The notes: generated by a model not told the origin, from the sequence alone. A stretch of DNA of 64,000 bases from Pogonophryne albipinna (GCA_028583405.1 CM053256.1:20943534-21007533), one strand, 5' to 3'; numbered from the stretch's first letter, positions 1 to 12,965 are shown. A program made the numbers and translations.

Positions 1-1125
1 AGCAGGTCATCCCAGTATAATGGGAATGTCGTTAAATAATATTTCTTAAGGCACCCAGAAGAAAGTGAATACAGACTAGGTGACAGCTTTACAAAGAAAA
101 AAAACTATCTGTAACATACACTAAATACTTTTCAAACAATTGGCCCACACGGAGTGTGAAGACCTATCAGAGGTCTATGACTGTACTGGTGAACATGTGC
201 AATAAATGACAGCAAATTAACAATCTGGCAATATGCAAGACATGAAATGATACTTTAAACTCAACATACATGCTATTATAGGATCTCTGTTTGTCGAATA
301 ATCAAAGTAAAGTGTTATTTTCCTTGAATAACCTCATTGATGTCATCTCCACTAATTTTTAGGGATACACCCATTTGCTCTTCTCATACCTTAAATGTAG
401 GGCTAATATACTACCAGTACATTTTTTAATTGATATATCTCACTGCACGGAACTCATTGGAATAATGTTCCTGTAAGGTAACCTGAGGACACGGATTGCT
501 GCGTTACCGCAAACTGTGTCCTGAATGACTGACTGGAAGAATATAATTCATTAAGGATATCAACAATCATTTTAGAATAACATTGACACATAAACTGTGT
601 GTTTTGTGGATTGGTCAAGTCCTGGTGAAAACCCAATCGATTAATCTAGACTGTGTAAGCACCAGTACCAATCAAACGTATAAGACAATAGTATTGTGCA
701 GTGTGCACTATACACAACATAGGTCTTGTGTTAATTCTCCATAACGCAATAAGATAAATTATTCAGGGCTTACATATAAGGCACTCAGGTCTGATGGGGA
801 CATGCAAGTACAACATCATGGAAAGATAACCGTGATTTAGATTTTTTTTTTTATTGTATTATCCCAATAATAAATATAGGCTACACGATATAGGCCTATC
901 ACTGTGTATGAAATGACTGTAAGATGACACATTGATGGAATAAGCTAGAAACAAGGAAGTACGAGCGGGAATGTCCCTGTGAACTATTTCACTGGGGTGG
1001 TTGACTGTTTATGCGTTTGGAATTATGGATATGTTTTATCCTGATCCTGACCTGTATGCAGTGCAGGACAACATTAAGGTTTCAAAACAGTGAAATAGAA
1101 TAACCACTATCCCTTCAAAGCTTTT
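1..1125. other. Non-coding flank, no gene seen
   Basis: AT-rich DNA with short unremarkable reading frames only. A short T/A run sits near 841-853. I see no repeat termini, RNA gene or conserved domain. If the minus-strand exon at 1934 is real, this stretch lies in its first intron or in the transcribed 5' part of that gene. Confidence 0.5.
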
Positions 1126-1933
1126 ACAGGGTGCACTGAGGACACATTTACGTGTGAGACCCACTGCCTGCAGTCCGAGACGCTGGGTCCGAATAAGTTG
1201 ATGTTCTGCATAAAAACAACCACGCCTGACTTTTTACAGCAGTTACAGGCCTGCTGCACAGACATGATACAAGTCCATGCTACAGCAGTGTGTCCGTCTG
1301 CCGTGGTCTCGGAGGGGAGGGGGCATCACCAGGGGTAACGTTCCGCCTACATCACAGAGTCGCACAAATCAAAGTCTATAAACAACGTCGGACTCCAAAA
1401 GTTGCTGTGAAACGTCAGTGGCGCTGAATGTGAGCAGGTACACCAGGGCGGTGCGCAGTTTACCGGCCGTTTCCCCCGGCTTGCCCGAAATGTGACAGTG
1501 GGGCGAAGAAAAACACTCTCCCCAAATGTTCCCCCTCTCGCCACCGACGTAACAACATGTCGGCAAAGGACGGCCATGTTTTGCTGGTTATGTCGACACG
1601 GGGAGGAGGAAAAGTAGACACGATGTTTCTCTTCTCTGCCTTCTCGCGCGGCGGCTACCACGTATCAAAGTGAAACTTAAACACGGGGGAGAAAACGTCC
1701 AATTAACAACTTGGCGGACACATTGTCTCAGCACGCAGGTGTAAACGACATAAGCAGGCAAAGTTCATGCGGCGAGACAAGTTACAGTATTTACAGAGGT
1801 GTGTGGGAGCCACGCAGGGGCAGAGCAAACCAGGCGAGGGGCACAAAAACAACTACGTGCAGTGTTAACTTGAGGGACTTTTGAGCGTAAGGGGGGCGTA
1901 GGAAAACAGAGGAAGAGTTTATACATTTCTTAC

Positions 1934-2120
1934 CTGCCCACCGTTTTGGCGCGATGCTCAGGTACTGCGGTACAATCCCAAAGCGACTGCTATAGCGAGA
2001 AATAACCCCAATCTGCTTTAAACTGTCTCACGGCTGTCCAATAACCGAGCAGACAACAGGCGACAGGAAAGAAAAAATTGGCGATCACAAGGAGGATCTA
2101 CGCCAAAAGCCACATGATCG
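1934..2120 (-). other. Candidate non-coding first exon, minus strand
   Basis: Read on the minus strand, the sequence ending GGGCAG at 1934 is followed by GTAAGAAATG, a near-perfect vertebrate 5' splice donor. It sits inside the CpG island about 200 bases downstream of the octamer and CRE-like sites, as expected for a first exon. The 5' limit (about 2120) is a guess. No convincing coding sequence is visible, so the exon would be untranslated and the start codon would lie in an exon beyond the left edge. The gene cannot be named. A cryptic donor without transcription is the alternative. Confidence 0.4.
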
Positions 2121-2121
2121 C

Positions 2122-2145
2122 CGACGTCAGAGTACGTATTTGCAT
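2122..2145 (-). promoter_or_regulatory. CRE-like and octamer motifs
   Basis: CGACGTCA (2122-2129) is one base from the palindromic CREB site TGACGTCA. ATTTGCAT (2138-2145) is an exact POU/octamer motif. They lie 9 bases apart in the CpG island, just upstream of the candidate minus-strand exon. Single short motifs occur by chance, so only their pairing and position give weight. Confidence 0.35.
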
Positions 2146-2249
2146 GCCGTACCCGAGCGCCGGTGCCCGTCCATAGCGGGTCCATAGTGTTATTGCCGGG
2201 AAAAGTTCAGAAACAGGCGGAGGAAAGTAAAGCAACTCTCTGTCTAGAA

Positions 2250-3305
2250 GGCAGGAGGACACCAGTGGCTTCTTAAAGCATGCATGCTGGTTTAAAAATG
2301 AATGAGCTGTGCCTTGTTGTCGTCAACTTGTCACTGTGCTGATGCCTGCCTGCCCCTTTGCTCGGAGCTAATTGAATATTAAAGTATCAGAGGGGGTGTG
2401 TCTTACTCCACAAGCCCCTCCCTCTGCCTTTTCACACCGCCCACCCCTCTTTCTCTATATGTGCATGTGCAGTTGCTGCAGTGCTTTCCTCAGTGGAAGC
2501 TGGTCTGCAGTGGGGAAACTGCATGCTTCCCTGCCTTTCATCACACACAGAAAACACACTCACATCTGGACCCTCAAAGGTTATTCTGAGGTCAGCTTGA
2601 TACTCACAGTTTGCATTGCTGAGACAAAGTGCCCTGAGGTGACACAGACGGACTCAAACGCAACAGTGACCTCCACTGGATCCTCTCGAGAATTTCTCCT
2701 GACCTTGGCCCGTCACATTCTATATGTAGCTGGAGCTTTATACAGTCTATGAGCTGGAGTCATGTAGAACATTTGTACTGCAGTGATGCCTCTATTCACC
2801 ACTCTTTGTCGCATAAGAAGGAAAAATATGAGATCACAATGCCAGTTTTAACAAAGTGAATCTGGACTTGAAAGGTATTTATTGTTTTGCTCAGGTACAC
2901 TTCATGGGATAGCATTTGGTGACTTGGGCCTGATATTGCTGTCCTTGGTTTGCACAGTCTTTATTTAGCCCTTAGAAAATAAGCAGACGCATCAACACTG
3001 CTTTGCATAAACAGGTTTGAATAGAACAACTTAAAGGTACCAAATATATCACTCAGCTTCCGAGGTATTCTGGAGTTGCAGGGCACATCGTGTGAATTGT
3101 GTCATTTGGCCAAGCTCTTTGAATCAACCCCATCGTGTAGGAGTCAGCATCAAGACAAAAAACAATTGTTGGCACTGTAAAGCTTTTCAGTTTCTTTACA
3201 TTCCCCTTTGTCTCCCTCCCACAAAGCCACACAGACAAGCAAGTTTAGTTAATTTGACCAAAAATAGACAAAAAGCACAATAATCAAAGTTAAAGATGAA
3301 TTAGA
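2250..3305. other. Intergenic stretch, no gene seen
   Basis: Contains an open frame of about 126 codons at 2372-2752 (plus strand) with no recognisable domain and biased low-information composition; I do not regard it as a gene. No repeat termini seen. Confidence 0.45.
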
Positions 3306-3420
3306 CTGAAAGCATTGTTTATTTATTTATCTATTTTTTAACTTATTCATCTATTTATTTATTTAATATTTGATGTCTCTTTTTTATTTATTTTTATTTC
3401 ATTTTACAGTCTATACATAT
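3306..3420. repeat. ATTT-rich low-complexity tract
   Basis: Imperfect repeats of TTTATTTA and related words directly left of the Tc1 insertion. Such AT-rich DNA is a common Tc1 landing context because the family inserts at TA. Confidence 0.7.
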
Positions 3421-3437
3421 TCAAATACACACACATA

Positions 3438-4716
3438 CAGTACCAGTCAAAAGTTTGGACACACCTTCTCATTCAATGGTTTTTGTTTATTTTAATTTAG
3501 TTCTACTTTGTAGATTAATACTGAAGACATCAAAACTATGAAAGAACACGTATGGAATTATCTAGTAAACAAAAAAGTGTTAAAAAATCCAGAATATGAT
3601 TTTTATTTTAGATTCTTCAAAGTAGCCCCCTTTTTGCCTTGATGACAGCTTTCCACACTCTTGGCTTCTCTCAGTCAGCGTCACGAGGTCGTCACCTGGA
3701 ATGGTTTTTAATTAACACGTGTGCCTTGTCAAGAGTCCATTTGTGGGATTACTTGCCTTCTGAATGTGTTTGAGACCATCAGTTGTGTTGTGCAGAGGTA
3801 GGGGTAGTGCACAGTGGATAGCTCTATTTGACTGCTGTTGTAATCCATATTATGGCAAGAACGCTCAACTCAGTGAAGAGAAACGACCGTCCATCATCAC
3901 TTTAAGAAATGAAGGCCAGTTCTTCCGGAAAATGTCAAGAACTTTGAATGTATCCTCAAATGCAGTCGCAAAAAACATTGAATGCTATGATGAAACTGGC
4001 TCTCATGAGGACATGAGGAATTTCTCATGAGGAAAGGAAGAGCAAGAGTTAGCTCTGCTGCAGAGGATAAATACACACGAGTTACCAGCCTCAGAAACCG
4101 CAAGTTAAAGCACCTCAGATTAGAGCCCACATCAACTATCACAGGGCTCAAGTAGCAGACAAATCTCAGCATCCACTGTTCAGAGGAGACTGCATGAATC
4201 AGGCCTTCATGGTCCAATTGCTGCAAAGATCCACTACTGAGGATGAATAACACGAAGAAGAGAATTGTTTGGGCCAAGAAACACAAAGAAGGGACCTTAG
4301 ACAGTGAAAACTGTACTTTGGTCTGATGAGTCCAAATGAGAGATTTTTGTTTCCAACCTCTGTGTCTTTGTGAGACACAGAGAAGGTGAGCGGATGGTTT
4401 CTGCATGTGTGGTTCCCACCATGAAGCATGGAGGAGGAAGTGTGATGGTGCGGGGGGGCTTTGCTGGTGACACTGTTGTTGATTTATTCAGAATTCAAGA
4501 CACACTTAACCAGCATGGCTACCACAGCATTCTGCAGTAGCCAGCAAAATACAAATTATATTCTTTATTTTTTAGCACTTTTTTGTTTACTAGTTAATTC
4601 CATATGTGTTATTTTATACTTTTGATGTCTTCAGTATAAATTTACAATGTAGCAAAAATTAAAATAAATAAAAAACTTCGAATGAGAATGTGTCTCCAAA
4701 CGTTTGACTGGTAGTG
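3438..4716 (+). mobile_element. Tc1/mariner transposon, internally deleted
   Basis: The ends are inverted copies of CAGTACCAGTCAAAAGTTTG, the terminus of a widespread fish Tc1 family. They are flanked by TA on both sides (3436-3437 and 4717-4718), the Tc1 target duplication. The inverted repeats extend inward for roughly 170 bases. At 1279 bp the element is shorter than the usual 1.6 kb full copy because the 3' part of the transposase is missing. It interrupts AT-rich non-coding DNA and cannot be autonomous. Confidence 0.9.
3852..4560 (+). pseudogene. Tc1 transposase remnant
   Basis: Tc1 transposases bind the element's own inverted repeats through paired helix-turn-helix domains and cut DNA with a DDE/D catalytic triad. 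The N-terminal helix-turn-helix is recognisable as QLSEEKRPSIITLRNEGQ. The start codon (3852) is one frame away from it, indicating an early 1-base deletion. Further stops and shifts follow. The first catalytic D lies in the part read as FGLMSPNERF, where the expected Asp-Glu-Ser is changed. Homology stops after the GYHSIL region near 4535, where the rest, including the other acidic catalytic residues, has been deleted up to the 3' inverted repeat. Clearly dead. Confidence 0.85.
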
Positions 4717-4718
4717 TA

Positions 4719-5546
4719 TGGTATAATACAGAGTCTGCACAGATTGTCAGAATATCACCTAAGCCTTAACATAATAAAGATAATTGAGATTTCACACATG
4801 CAAAAGGTAAGGCAGATTTCATGTATACATGTGTTCCCTACCATCAGAACGTGAACATAATATTTAAGTGTTTTTTGTGCAAGAGCAACATCTTATCTTT
4901 ATATAATATCAGCCATGACTTATTTAGTAGCTTGTTCCGTTTCTGATTAATCAAATGTAATGAAACTGTCCCTGATGCCATAAGTCAAACTGTGTTGTTG
5001 ATATTCTGCCTGAGTTTAGTAATCTGCTCTCAGACCTGAACATTGAGACAAATTCCCGCGGCTATGAAAACAAGCATAAATGGAAGGCTGATAAATTGCC
5101 TGTCTCTAACAATACCACAGAGGGGAACTGCTGCATTAGAGCACAGTAAAGATCAAGAGCAGTTTATTTCTCCAGCCTCATGAAAGGCTGCTTTACCTCA
5201 AGATGGTTTTACTATGTTGTTGATTCAGGTTTCACCTCTCTTCTGGCCCTGTCATTTAAACATATTTCCCGTGTGCACAGTGAGTGTGTAGTGTCTATTA
5301 TGAAGTTGCCAATATTGTGCTTACTGAAAGAAGCTGGTAGTGGTATTACACCTGCTAACACACGTCCAGTATTGAGCTCTGGAAAGATAAAGATATGAAA
5401 GAATAAAGAAATTCGGCCCCCTTTCACATTGGCTTTATTGTTAATCCTAACACTTTAAAGGAAGAAAGTGCATCAGCTTTAGTCAAAAAGACATGTATTG
5501 ATTGGAGTTACGATGTCTACGTTTCTTCCTTTTTTCTTTTACAGCA
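4719..5546. other. Intergenic stretch, no gene seen
   Basis: AT-rich sequence between the Tc1 and hAT insertions. Short frames only; no motif or repeat end recognised. Confidence 0.45.
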
Positions 5547-5554
5547 CTCTAACG

Positions 5555-5912
5555 CAGTGTTTCTCAAACTTTTTCATACCAAGGACCATTTAACCAATAA
5601 AAAAACACTCGCGGACCACCTAACTCCACAAATATCGAAAATCACATCGTTTTTCTAGAACGGATTACAAATCGCCTGAAAACGGTACAAACAAGTGGCA
5701 ACATGTGTGATGAAGGTGTTGCGCTGGGCTATATCATGCAATCGAAAGTGAAACTTAAGCTTGTTCCATTGTGGAGATATTCCCGCGAGAGTGCGGAAAA
5801 CTTAAATGTATTTATTTATTTCAAATGTGAAATGTTACCAATATACTCACGGACCACTAGGGGGCGCTCACGGACCACCAGTGGTCCACGGACCACACTT
5901 TGAGAAGCACTG
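5555..5912. mobile_element. hAT-type MITE with 8-bp target duplication
   Basis: Starts CAGTGTTTCTCAAA and ends TTTGAGAAGCACTG, near-perfect inverted ends. It is flanked by CTCTAACG on both sides (5547-5554 and 5913-5920). CAGTG-type ends and an 8-bp duplication are diagnostic of hAT elements. At 358 bp with no transposase, it is a non-autonomous miniature element moved in trans. The interior near 5852-5900 repeats the word GGACCAC several times, a typical subterminal transposase-binding arrangement. The perfect duplication suggests a fairly recent insertion. Confidence 0.92.
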
Positions 5913-5920
5913 CTCTAACG

Positions 5921-8900
5921 TATGTATTGATGCAGACGACCCTTCATATTCTTTAAGACAATGTGAAATGACATGGCATTTGGTGAACTTCCAAGGTTTA
6001 AATTGGCTAAACAGGTTAAGATATGAGCAAAAAGTCAACGATACAAGCTTATTCAAATAACATAACATATAGGAGAGAAGTGAGCTATGACTCCCAATGT
6101 GCAGTTTGGCAACATCACTGAGCTGTTTTGTGCACAACGTTTACAGTCAGGCAAAGCTTGTGATTCAAACTTTATGCTTTGTGGAGACCAGATTATAAAT
6201 TCAGCACCATAAATCCATTCAATTTCAGATAATGGTTCAATTTGGGTGACAAAGATGGGTCACCACAGAGAAAATAACTCATGTGTATTGCTCTATTAAG
6301 CACCAACCATAACATTTCAATATAAAATCTGCAATATACTGTACATACAGTATGTATATAATACAGAATAATACATCTACAATGGTGACTCCTTCCCTAC
6401 AAAAAAATCACATCCTAACTAGAAGTTGATAAAAGTAGATTATTTCCATCACCGATGAAGGGAAGGAAGAATGACATTTATTAAGGCTACATTCATTTGT
6501 GTTACTGTACTGTTTCCCTCAATCCCATTTCAATTCATATTGTCCCAGAGCAGGAAAAGCACACTTTAATCTTATGGTCAAGTCTGTATGTCTGTATCAA
6601 TGTGATAAAACAACAGGTCACTAGATGGTGCCACATGGCTGTACAACCACTCCTGTGTGAAATCCCTCAACTTCCCATCTGTGGCTGAACAGGTCTGGCT
6701 TTATGCCTGTCTTATGTATTCAGGATGGAAGTGCTACCAACTTTCAGTATAATAAATGAACCGACTTATAATGAGTGTCACTGAGGTTTTCATATAATTG
6801 ACAGAATATCTTTACGAAAAAGTGTTTTAACCATTTTGTTTGCTTTGGTGGAAGAAATAGCACTTTCTTTACTCACTTCTTACTTTACATAATTATTACT
6901 GAAGGGACTGGAAATCTAATTTAGGGTACAAGGCCTGGAAGTGAGGAGGGGAGGTACATTGAATTGAAGAAAAGTTATTAAAGTACATTTATTAGAAATT
7001 GAAATTAATTAATTAGAGGAGAATGTGTCACAATAGTTCATTGGGAGTTCAGGAAGTTGAGTTGGCTCATGATGGATGACGTGCATATGAACACACAGGG
7101 AATACCAGACTTGGCCATCTCCCCTCCATTTATCTGTCCACAGGGTGACATCAGAGTTGGGTGTTCCTTCAGTTTTATATATTGATTTATGTGTTTGTCC
7201 TTAATGTCATTTGTATAGACACTGCTGACTAACTTAGCTAAACCGCTCCTGTGAACCGTGAACGTTTTGAAACAGTAACTCGGCAAAAAGTGTTCTTTGA
7301 CGATTCAGCTATCTCAACATGAATTAGAGGAGTGCATGGAGCACTACTACAAGTAATACTTAGTATACAAAGAATGTTGATGGTCCCGTTCCCAAAGCCG
7401 AACTTCAAGAGCAATACGAAATGCATTGAAAGATGTGGTTTTACATTAGGTGCAAACTTTAGCATACCTGGCTACTAGCTCACTACCTACCGTTAAATAC
7501 ATGCCAATGGCTGGTTTTGTGAAACACATAAGTGGATTTGTGCCGTGCTTTTTATTGAATACTAGTTCAATAGAGATACAGTATGTCTTCCAGACTCTTC
7601 AGTTGTACTCATCTGTTATTGTAAACTCTTTGTAGCCATACCGACAAAAAGTAATGCTCTGTAATTCGTCTTGATCCCACTGAATACATTTGTATGTAAT
7701 CCACAAAATTGTGAAATAGGAAAGAATGTCAAAGTCTGCATGAGTAGGAGGTCATGATGATGGTCCAAATACTGCAGACTTTCACCCAGGAGGCCGCTGT
7801 TCTGGTCCAGTGTGAGACAAGTAGCCAATGTTGAAAATGTGTCGAAAAATCTATGTACTAAAAGCAATGCCACTGCCGTAGTTATTTTCAACCCATACAA
7901 TGATCTTTTACAAAACTAGCTGAGTTGTTTTGTGTAGAGATGCAAGTTTATTTTGAAAAGACTGTTTGCTTGTAATTTATATTTATACTACAATTGTAGG
8001 AGAGCACATGAAAAAATAGGAATAACTCTTCATAAGATATCAAAAACCATTAAGATGATAACCATAAACAATTTTGACCATTTATTTTTTACTCGGATCT
8101 TAAGTGTCTTTATTGTATCGTTACTGTGAATCTTATGTGTGTGTGTTTGTCTGCAGGTTTTATATCTACTTCCCCTGTGACTAGCTTTGGCTCATTCACA
8201 CAGTTTACAGTTGGAATATAGTCAAGAACTGTTTAGTAATGATACATTCACAGACAGTGGGGGTTTATAAATCTTCTTATTACCCCGACAACCGCAATCG
8301 GACTTCCCTTCCCACGTTCAGGTTCAACCATGACTGTTGATACATTAATGATACATCAAATGAAGAGGAGGGGAAGAGGATGTGGGGGAAACTTTTGGAA
8401 TGGAAAAGAGCAAAACGGTGAGAGAATATATAAGTGCTATTTATCAACCTAGACTTGGTGTGAGTTGCCAAGTGTTGGGGATATCAGCCTTCAAATGTTT
8501 TCCTTCTCCCCATTATAATGGCACTAGATGGCATATGGCTGGTTGTGCTCAAAGCGCAACATACACTTCAAAAACTCAAAAGCAAAGTCTCTCTTCAGAA
8601 TTCAGAAATCATGACCCAATAACTCTAGATAATCTTCGGACCTTGTTATGAGTATTTTCATAAAGGTACAGCGGAGGTGGAAGCCATCAATGTTTACATG
8701 TTGCACTGTCATGCATCTCTAGACTATGATTTGAGCACCGCAAGCCAACTGCAATCTACTGTAGTTCCAATGCTTGAGTCACATCACACCAAAACAATCT
8801 ACCACATTTATTTCATTTAGTCACTGTACATTTCATAATAGAACAAGGAGAAGGAATAGATAAGGAGACCATCGTAATGGCAATTTACAATACCCAATGT

Positions 8901-10235
8901 CCTCTTTGCCAATTCCATTAACAATCAGGAAAGTGGTGAAAGTGATCTTATGCAGACACAAACAGATGACTTTCGGTCGTTGGATACAGATTAGTTTGAT
9001 GTTTGTAAAGCTGTTTTACAGTCCCAGAAGTGTCTTCCTGTAGTTGTGAAGCTGTTTGCATTGGCATTCTGTTAAGAACGGTGTGCTCTCATCTCCTTGT
9101 GCCCTTCCTTTTCTGGCGACCTTATTTATACACCCTGTGCACCTAATCCCTGCAACCAAGTGTTTAAAATAATATTGCATGATAAATCTGAGCAAAATAA
9201 TATGCCCACAATAAACATAATGGCTTCTACAACCATGCATACTGCCACTGCTGAAGCCTCTAAGAAAGATACATCGAACCGTACGAAGAGCAGAATAGAC
9301 CAGCAGAGCAACATTTCTGGGAAAGACCTCTGCAGAGACCCTTTCTCAGTCACAGGAGAGGAGAGCTTAATTCAGTCCAGAGATTCTGAACGTCCATTTA
9401 GTTCACTCTGCTCGTAGGGATAGAATACACAGAAATCCCTAAAAGATCATTTTGAAGAAAAATATAAGCCTTGTGTTGGATTAAGCCATTTTGCAATAGA
9501 GTTCTGCTTCATTTAACAACAATGAACATTGTCTTTTTGGGTAATGTAAGGAGCTTGGATCCAACTCTTAAATCTTTGCCTCATCTCTCCAGTGTACACT
9601 TTTCAAAGAAGCTGCGGTTCTCAGATGTAGAATAAACAAATACATTAGCAAACCTATCTCCTAACATTAACTTGATGATGAAAAGTGTGTTGTTAAGCCT
9701 GAATATCCTACAGGTCTTCACAAGAAAGAAACCAGATCACTGTTCTTCCTCCTCTCCCACCCTCTGTGCCTATACCTCTTCGTCCTTGTTTAGCTCATCT
9801 TTATTTGATTTCAAATCTACGTCATTATTTTGTTTTGCAAGACAAGGACAGCCTTCCCTCTAATTGGCCAAGGCAGCATTACAATACACAAAGCTTGGCA
9901 CTATTATGTTTTCCCAAGGCACACTAAAAGAGGAAGAGGGCCATTTACCAGACGGTTCATCACCCCATATACATTTATGTGAAACAGTCACCCTTGTGGT
10001 TTAGGGTATTGTAACTTCACAAAAGCATGATATGAAAATATTTACCACAATGACATGAAATGGGAGGATATTCATTTAAATTGCTTCATCTTTATCTTGA
10101 GTCACTACTGGCAGGAAAGCAAGTATGTGTGTCTGTCGGTGCCACCTTTATGTGTTATAGTAAAGTTTCTCAGAGTCGCACAGCGCTACCGCTGTAATCA
10201 TCAACACACACATGGTAACAATCAGAACATATGGC
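5921..10235. other. Long non-coding stretch, no gene seen
   Basis: About 4.3 kb of AT-rich DNA. Reading frames are short (under about 110 codons) and show no domain, splice structure or codon bias I can support. A short TG run lies near 8138-8152. No transposon ends recognised. Confidence 0.45.
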
Positions 10236-10460
10236 TTCAAGTTCCAGAAGGAAAGAGAAAAGGGGAAGTGGAGGGAGATAACAGAGGCAAAACAAGTAGG
10301 GTGAAGTAAGTGGAGGGAGGTGATGAGGAGGGGGGAGAGAGGGAAAGAAAGAACAATGAAGGGGTGGAGATGAAGACATTGGAGTTAAGATGGAAAGATA
10401 CATTGAAAAACCCCAGGAGGATAAGACAATAACAGAAGGATGAGAGAGAAAATAGAGGCA
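10236..10460. repeat. Polypurine tract
   Basis: About 220 bases in which the plus strand is overwhelmingly A and G (GGAGGGAG, GAGGAGGGGGGAGAGAGGG and similar words). It is interrupted rather than a pure microsatellite. Such tracts can form triplex DNA; no function is shown here. Confidence 0.7.
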
Positions 10461-10596
10461 CAGTGCAGAGCTCCCGGTAGCTTCTCTTTTAAATCTTCTT
10501 TCAGCTTTCAGGTGTTACTTGTTATCTATTAAATATGTGGCACATTGTCTTCAGTTGTTTAGGGCTAGGTTTAAGACTTTCTCAATTGAATTTGCT

Positions 10597-10900
10597 TTAA
10601 AGGGGCCCTATTACGCTCATTGTCAGGTTCATATTTGTATTTTGTGTTTCTACTGTGACATGTCTGCATGCTTCAATGTTCAAAAAGCTCTTTATTCTTC
10701 TCATACCTGTGCTGCAGCACCTCTTTTCACCCTCTGTCTGAAACCAGATCTTGTGATTGGTCAACCGCTCAGACATGGTCCTGCTCCTTAGCTTATCACG
10801 AACAATGTGTTGAAGTGCTAGCGAATAGAAGGGCGAGTGTCACATAGTAATGTCACGATGTTGAGGAAGTAAAGAAAGGACTGCAATTGAGGCAATATAG
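10597..10900 (+). repeat. Dispersed teleost repeat fragment
   Basis: Begins AAGGGGCCCTATTACGCTC and continues with a sequence I recognise as a common interspersed repeat of percomorph fish. A matching opposite terminus is not found, so the copy is truncated or decayed. Superfamily not assigned. Confidence 0.55.
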
Positions 10901-12728
10901 CAATATAATTGGCCTTTTTTACAGGAACTCAAGTACCTACTCAAGGGTAATTAGGCTCTACCAAAGTTGTCACTTGTCTCCAATTCTTCATGTCATTTTT
11001 CTTGGACATGGACTTAATATGTCATCATAATATTGGTTGAAGTGGTTGTAAATAGCTTAAGTAAGCTCCAATAATTAGATTTTACACAAAGGAAAGATGA
11101 TTTGATCATGATATAAAAATGTTTGGCATGTGATGTTAAAGATGTGCACAATATGACTGGGGATATGATCTAAATGGGTTAAAAGTGCCTTTTTTATTTA
11201 TTCTTGTCTTAAGCCAAGAGCAGTAATCATCTAACCTTGCTATCACTTTTTAAACATTACAAAATAAAGAAGAAATAAAAACAGCAGTTGCCCAAATATC
11301 TAACTGAATGGTATACATTCTTTTTGTTAAATGAAATAAATTGAAAATAATTTGCCTTAAAAAAGCCACAAGAGTTTACTTCAGTACACTTCCAAGTTGA
11401 GCAGGAAAACAATTGGCACGCAGAAACAATGCTCCCTTTGTGACTTATTAAGGGCAGCATTATAGACATGGCGGACAAAGACAGTTACTGTTTTGTTGTG
11501 TTGCTGTAAACATTGTGTTGCATCAAATCATACTGCTGGATTATTCTGTTCTGTCCACTTTGTCACTGATACTTTTTTCCTCCACTCATTAAAGTCATTT
11601 GTACATTTGGCATCTATCCCCCTCTTCCCTTCATTTCAGTGTGTATCTATGAGGTCTGCATATGCATGATGCCCTGGTGCTGTTGGCCTCTAATTAAAGT
11701 ATACAAGGCAAACGTCATGTAAGCTGTTGCAATGTGCTGGCCATTATGGGGTGTGTTCCCCCTTTCATTTCTGTTTATATAGCATTCCAGAGAGCCTCTT
11801 CCTTCTTGTTTGATACAAACCTGACATGTTTCCAGCAGTGGAATTAAGACTGGGCTGTAAACTGTGCTGGGGATACATTTAGTGAATTGTTTACCTTTTT
11901 TATTGTTCACTTTTTATTGCAGGGCTTGGAAAGAAGGCTATAATCTCTGTGCGAACACTAAATCTTCTCTTCCACGTCTTCTCTTTCTTGCTGTTTCTGC
12001 CTGTTCTTGTATACATTTCTCATTTAGTCATTAAAGTGTTTCCCTCTTCTACTCACTCTGTCTTCCTCTCTTCTCTGTTATTTGGTAGCCACAGCATTTT
12101 TAAGCCCTATATGTTTGTCTGTGTTATCATTTTGGTTGCTGATTATAGCCATCTCAACTCTATTTTATTATTTTTACTTTCACATCCGATTTCAGTGATG
12201 TTACTCTGTTTGAACTTCTGTCCCCTTCTATTTCTAAACCTGGCTCTTTTGCTTTCCCCCTTATGAGGTAAGATATTTACTAAACGATTCCGGTAGTCAG
12301 TTAGTAGTCAAAATGCTGAAAGATGTTGTATATTTCCGTGGGATACAGAAGGAAAACAACACTGAACTTCTATTTTGCCGCCCTTGCTTCCTCTCCTCTT
12401 CCTTTCATCTCTAACTTGGTTAACCATTTTCAATTTCCCCTGAACTGACCTTTCTACTTCTGTGTTCATTTTATTATCCTTATCCTTCCTCTCATTTCCT
12501 ACCATCTTCACCATGGCACCAACCATGGTAAAAATGGCACCAAAAGACGATTGTGCAAGTCTTTAATTAGTACGCGAAAACCACACAATGATAAATAAAC
12601 TTTGATCTAAATGCAAGATCAGAAGATGTAAATGGGCAAAAAGAAATCCAAATAGTGTTCTCCTTTGTCTTCCGCTCCTTTTCTTTTTTCCCTTTGCAAA
12701 AACCAAAACATGCGCCTTCCAGCTGGGC

Positions 12729-12965
12729 GTGTTGCGTGTAAAGGAAAGTTAATTAGCCCAAAGTGGCTGAACAAGCCTACCAGCTAATGGTGTCCGTTTA
12801 CAGCAAAGTGAACCAAACCCCAGCAAACGAGTGAACGGGGCACTGCTGTGACCGCCGCTTGAGCCGGTCAACTTGAATTGGACTCACCTGGGAAGCAGGA
12901 TTTATTCCAGCTTGATTCTCTCAGATTTACTGCTTTAATTGAATGACTGACCCATGGTCACGGAC
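12729..12965. promoter_or_regulatory. Candidate conserved non-coding element
   Basis: Balanced composition, no repeat structure, no reading frame, and transcription-factor-like words (GTTAATTAGCCC, TTTAATTGAATG, TCACCTGGG E-box). This is the texture of vertebrate developmental enhancers, but conservation cannot be tested from one sequence. Confidence 0.2.

Larger units (their letters stand above)
1130..2240. promoter_or_regulatory. CpG island, probable promoter
   Basis: CpG dinucleotides are dense here (runs such as CTCGCGCGGCGG near 1644 and GAGCGCCGG near 2155), while the flanks are strongly CpG-poor. In fish and other vertebrates this marks a constitutive or developmental promoter. The island contains a consensus splice donor on the minus strand (1932-1933) plus octamer-like and CRE-like sites upstream of it on that strand (2122-2145). 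No TATA box is obvious. I infer a minus-strand promoter whose gene extends left of the window. A divergent plus-strand transcript cannot be excluded. Confidence 0.6.

Noticed and set aside
1347..1661. 104-codon minus-strand frame in the CpG island
   Set aside because: GC-rich islands favour chance open frames; no recognisable protein and it lies beyond the inferred splice donor, in the intron.
2372..2752. 126-codon plus-strand open frame
   Set aside because: No domain, no splice or translation context; composition resembles random AT/CT-rich DNA next to a CpG island.
3897..4406. 169-codon minus-strand frame
   Set aside because: Antisense shadow of the Tc1 transposase remnant.
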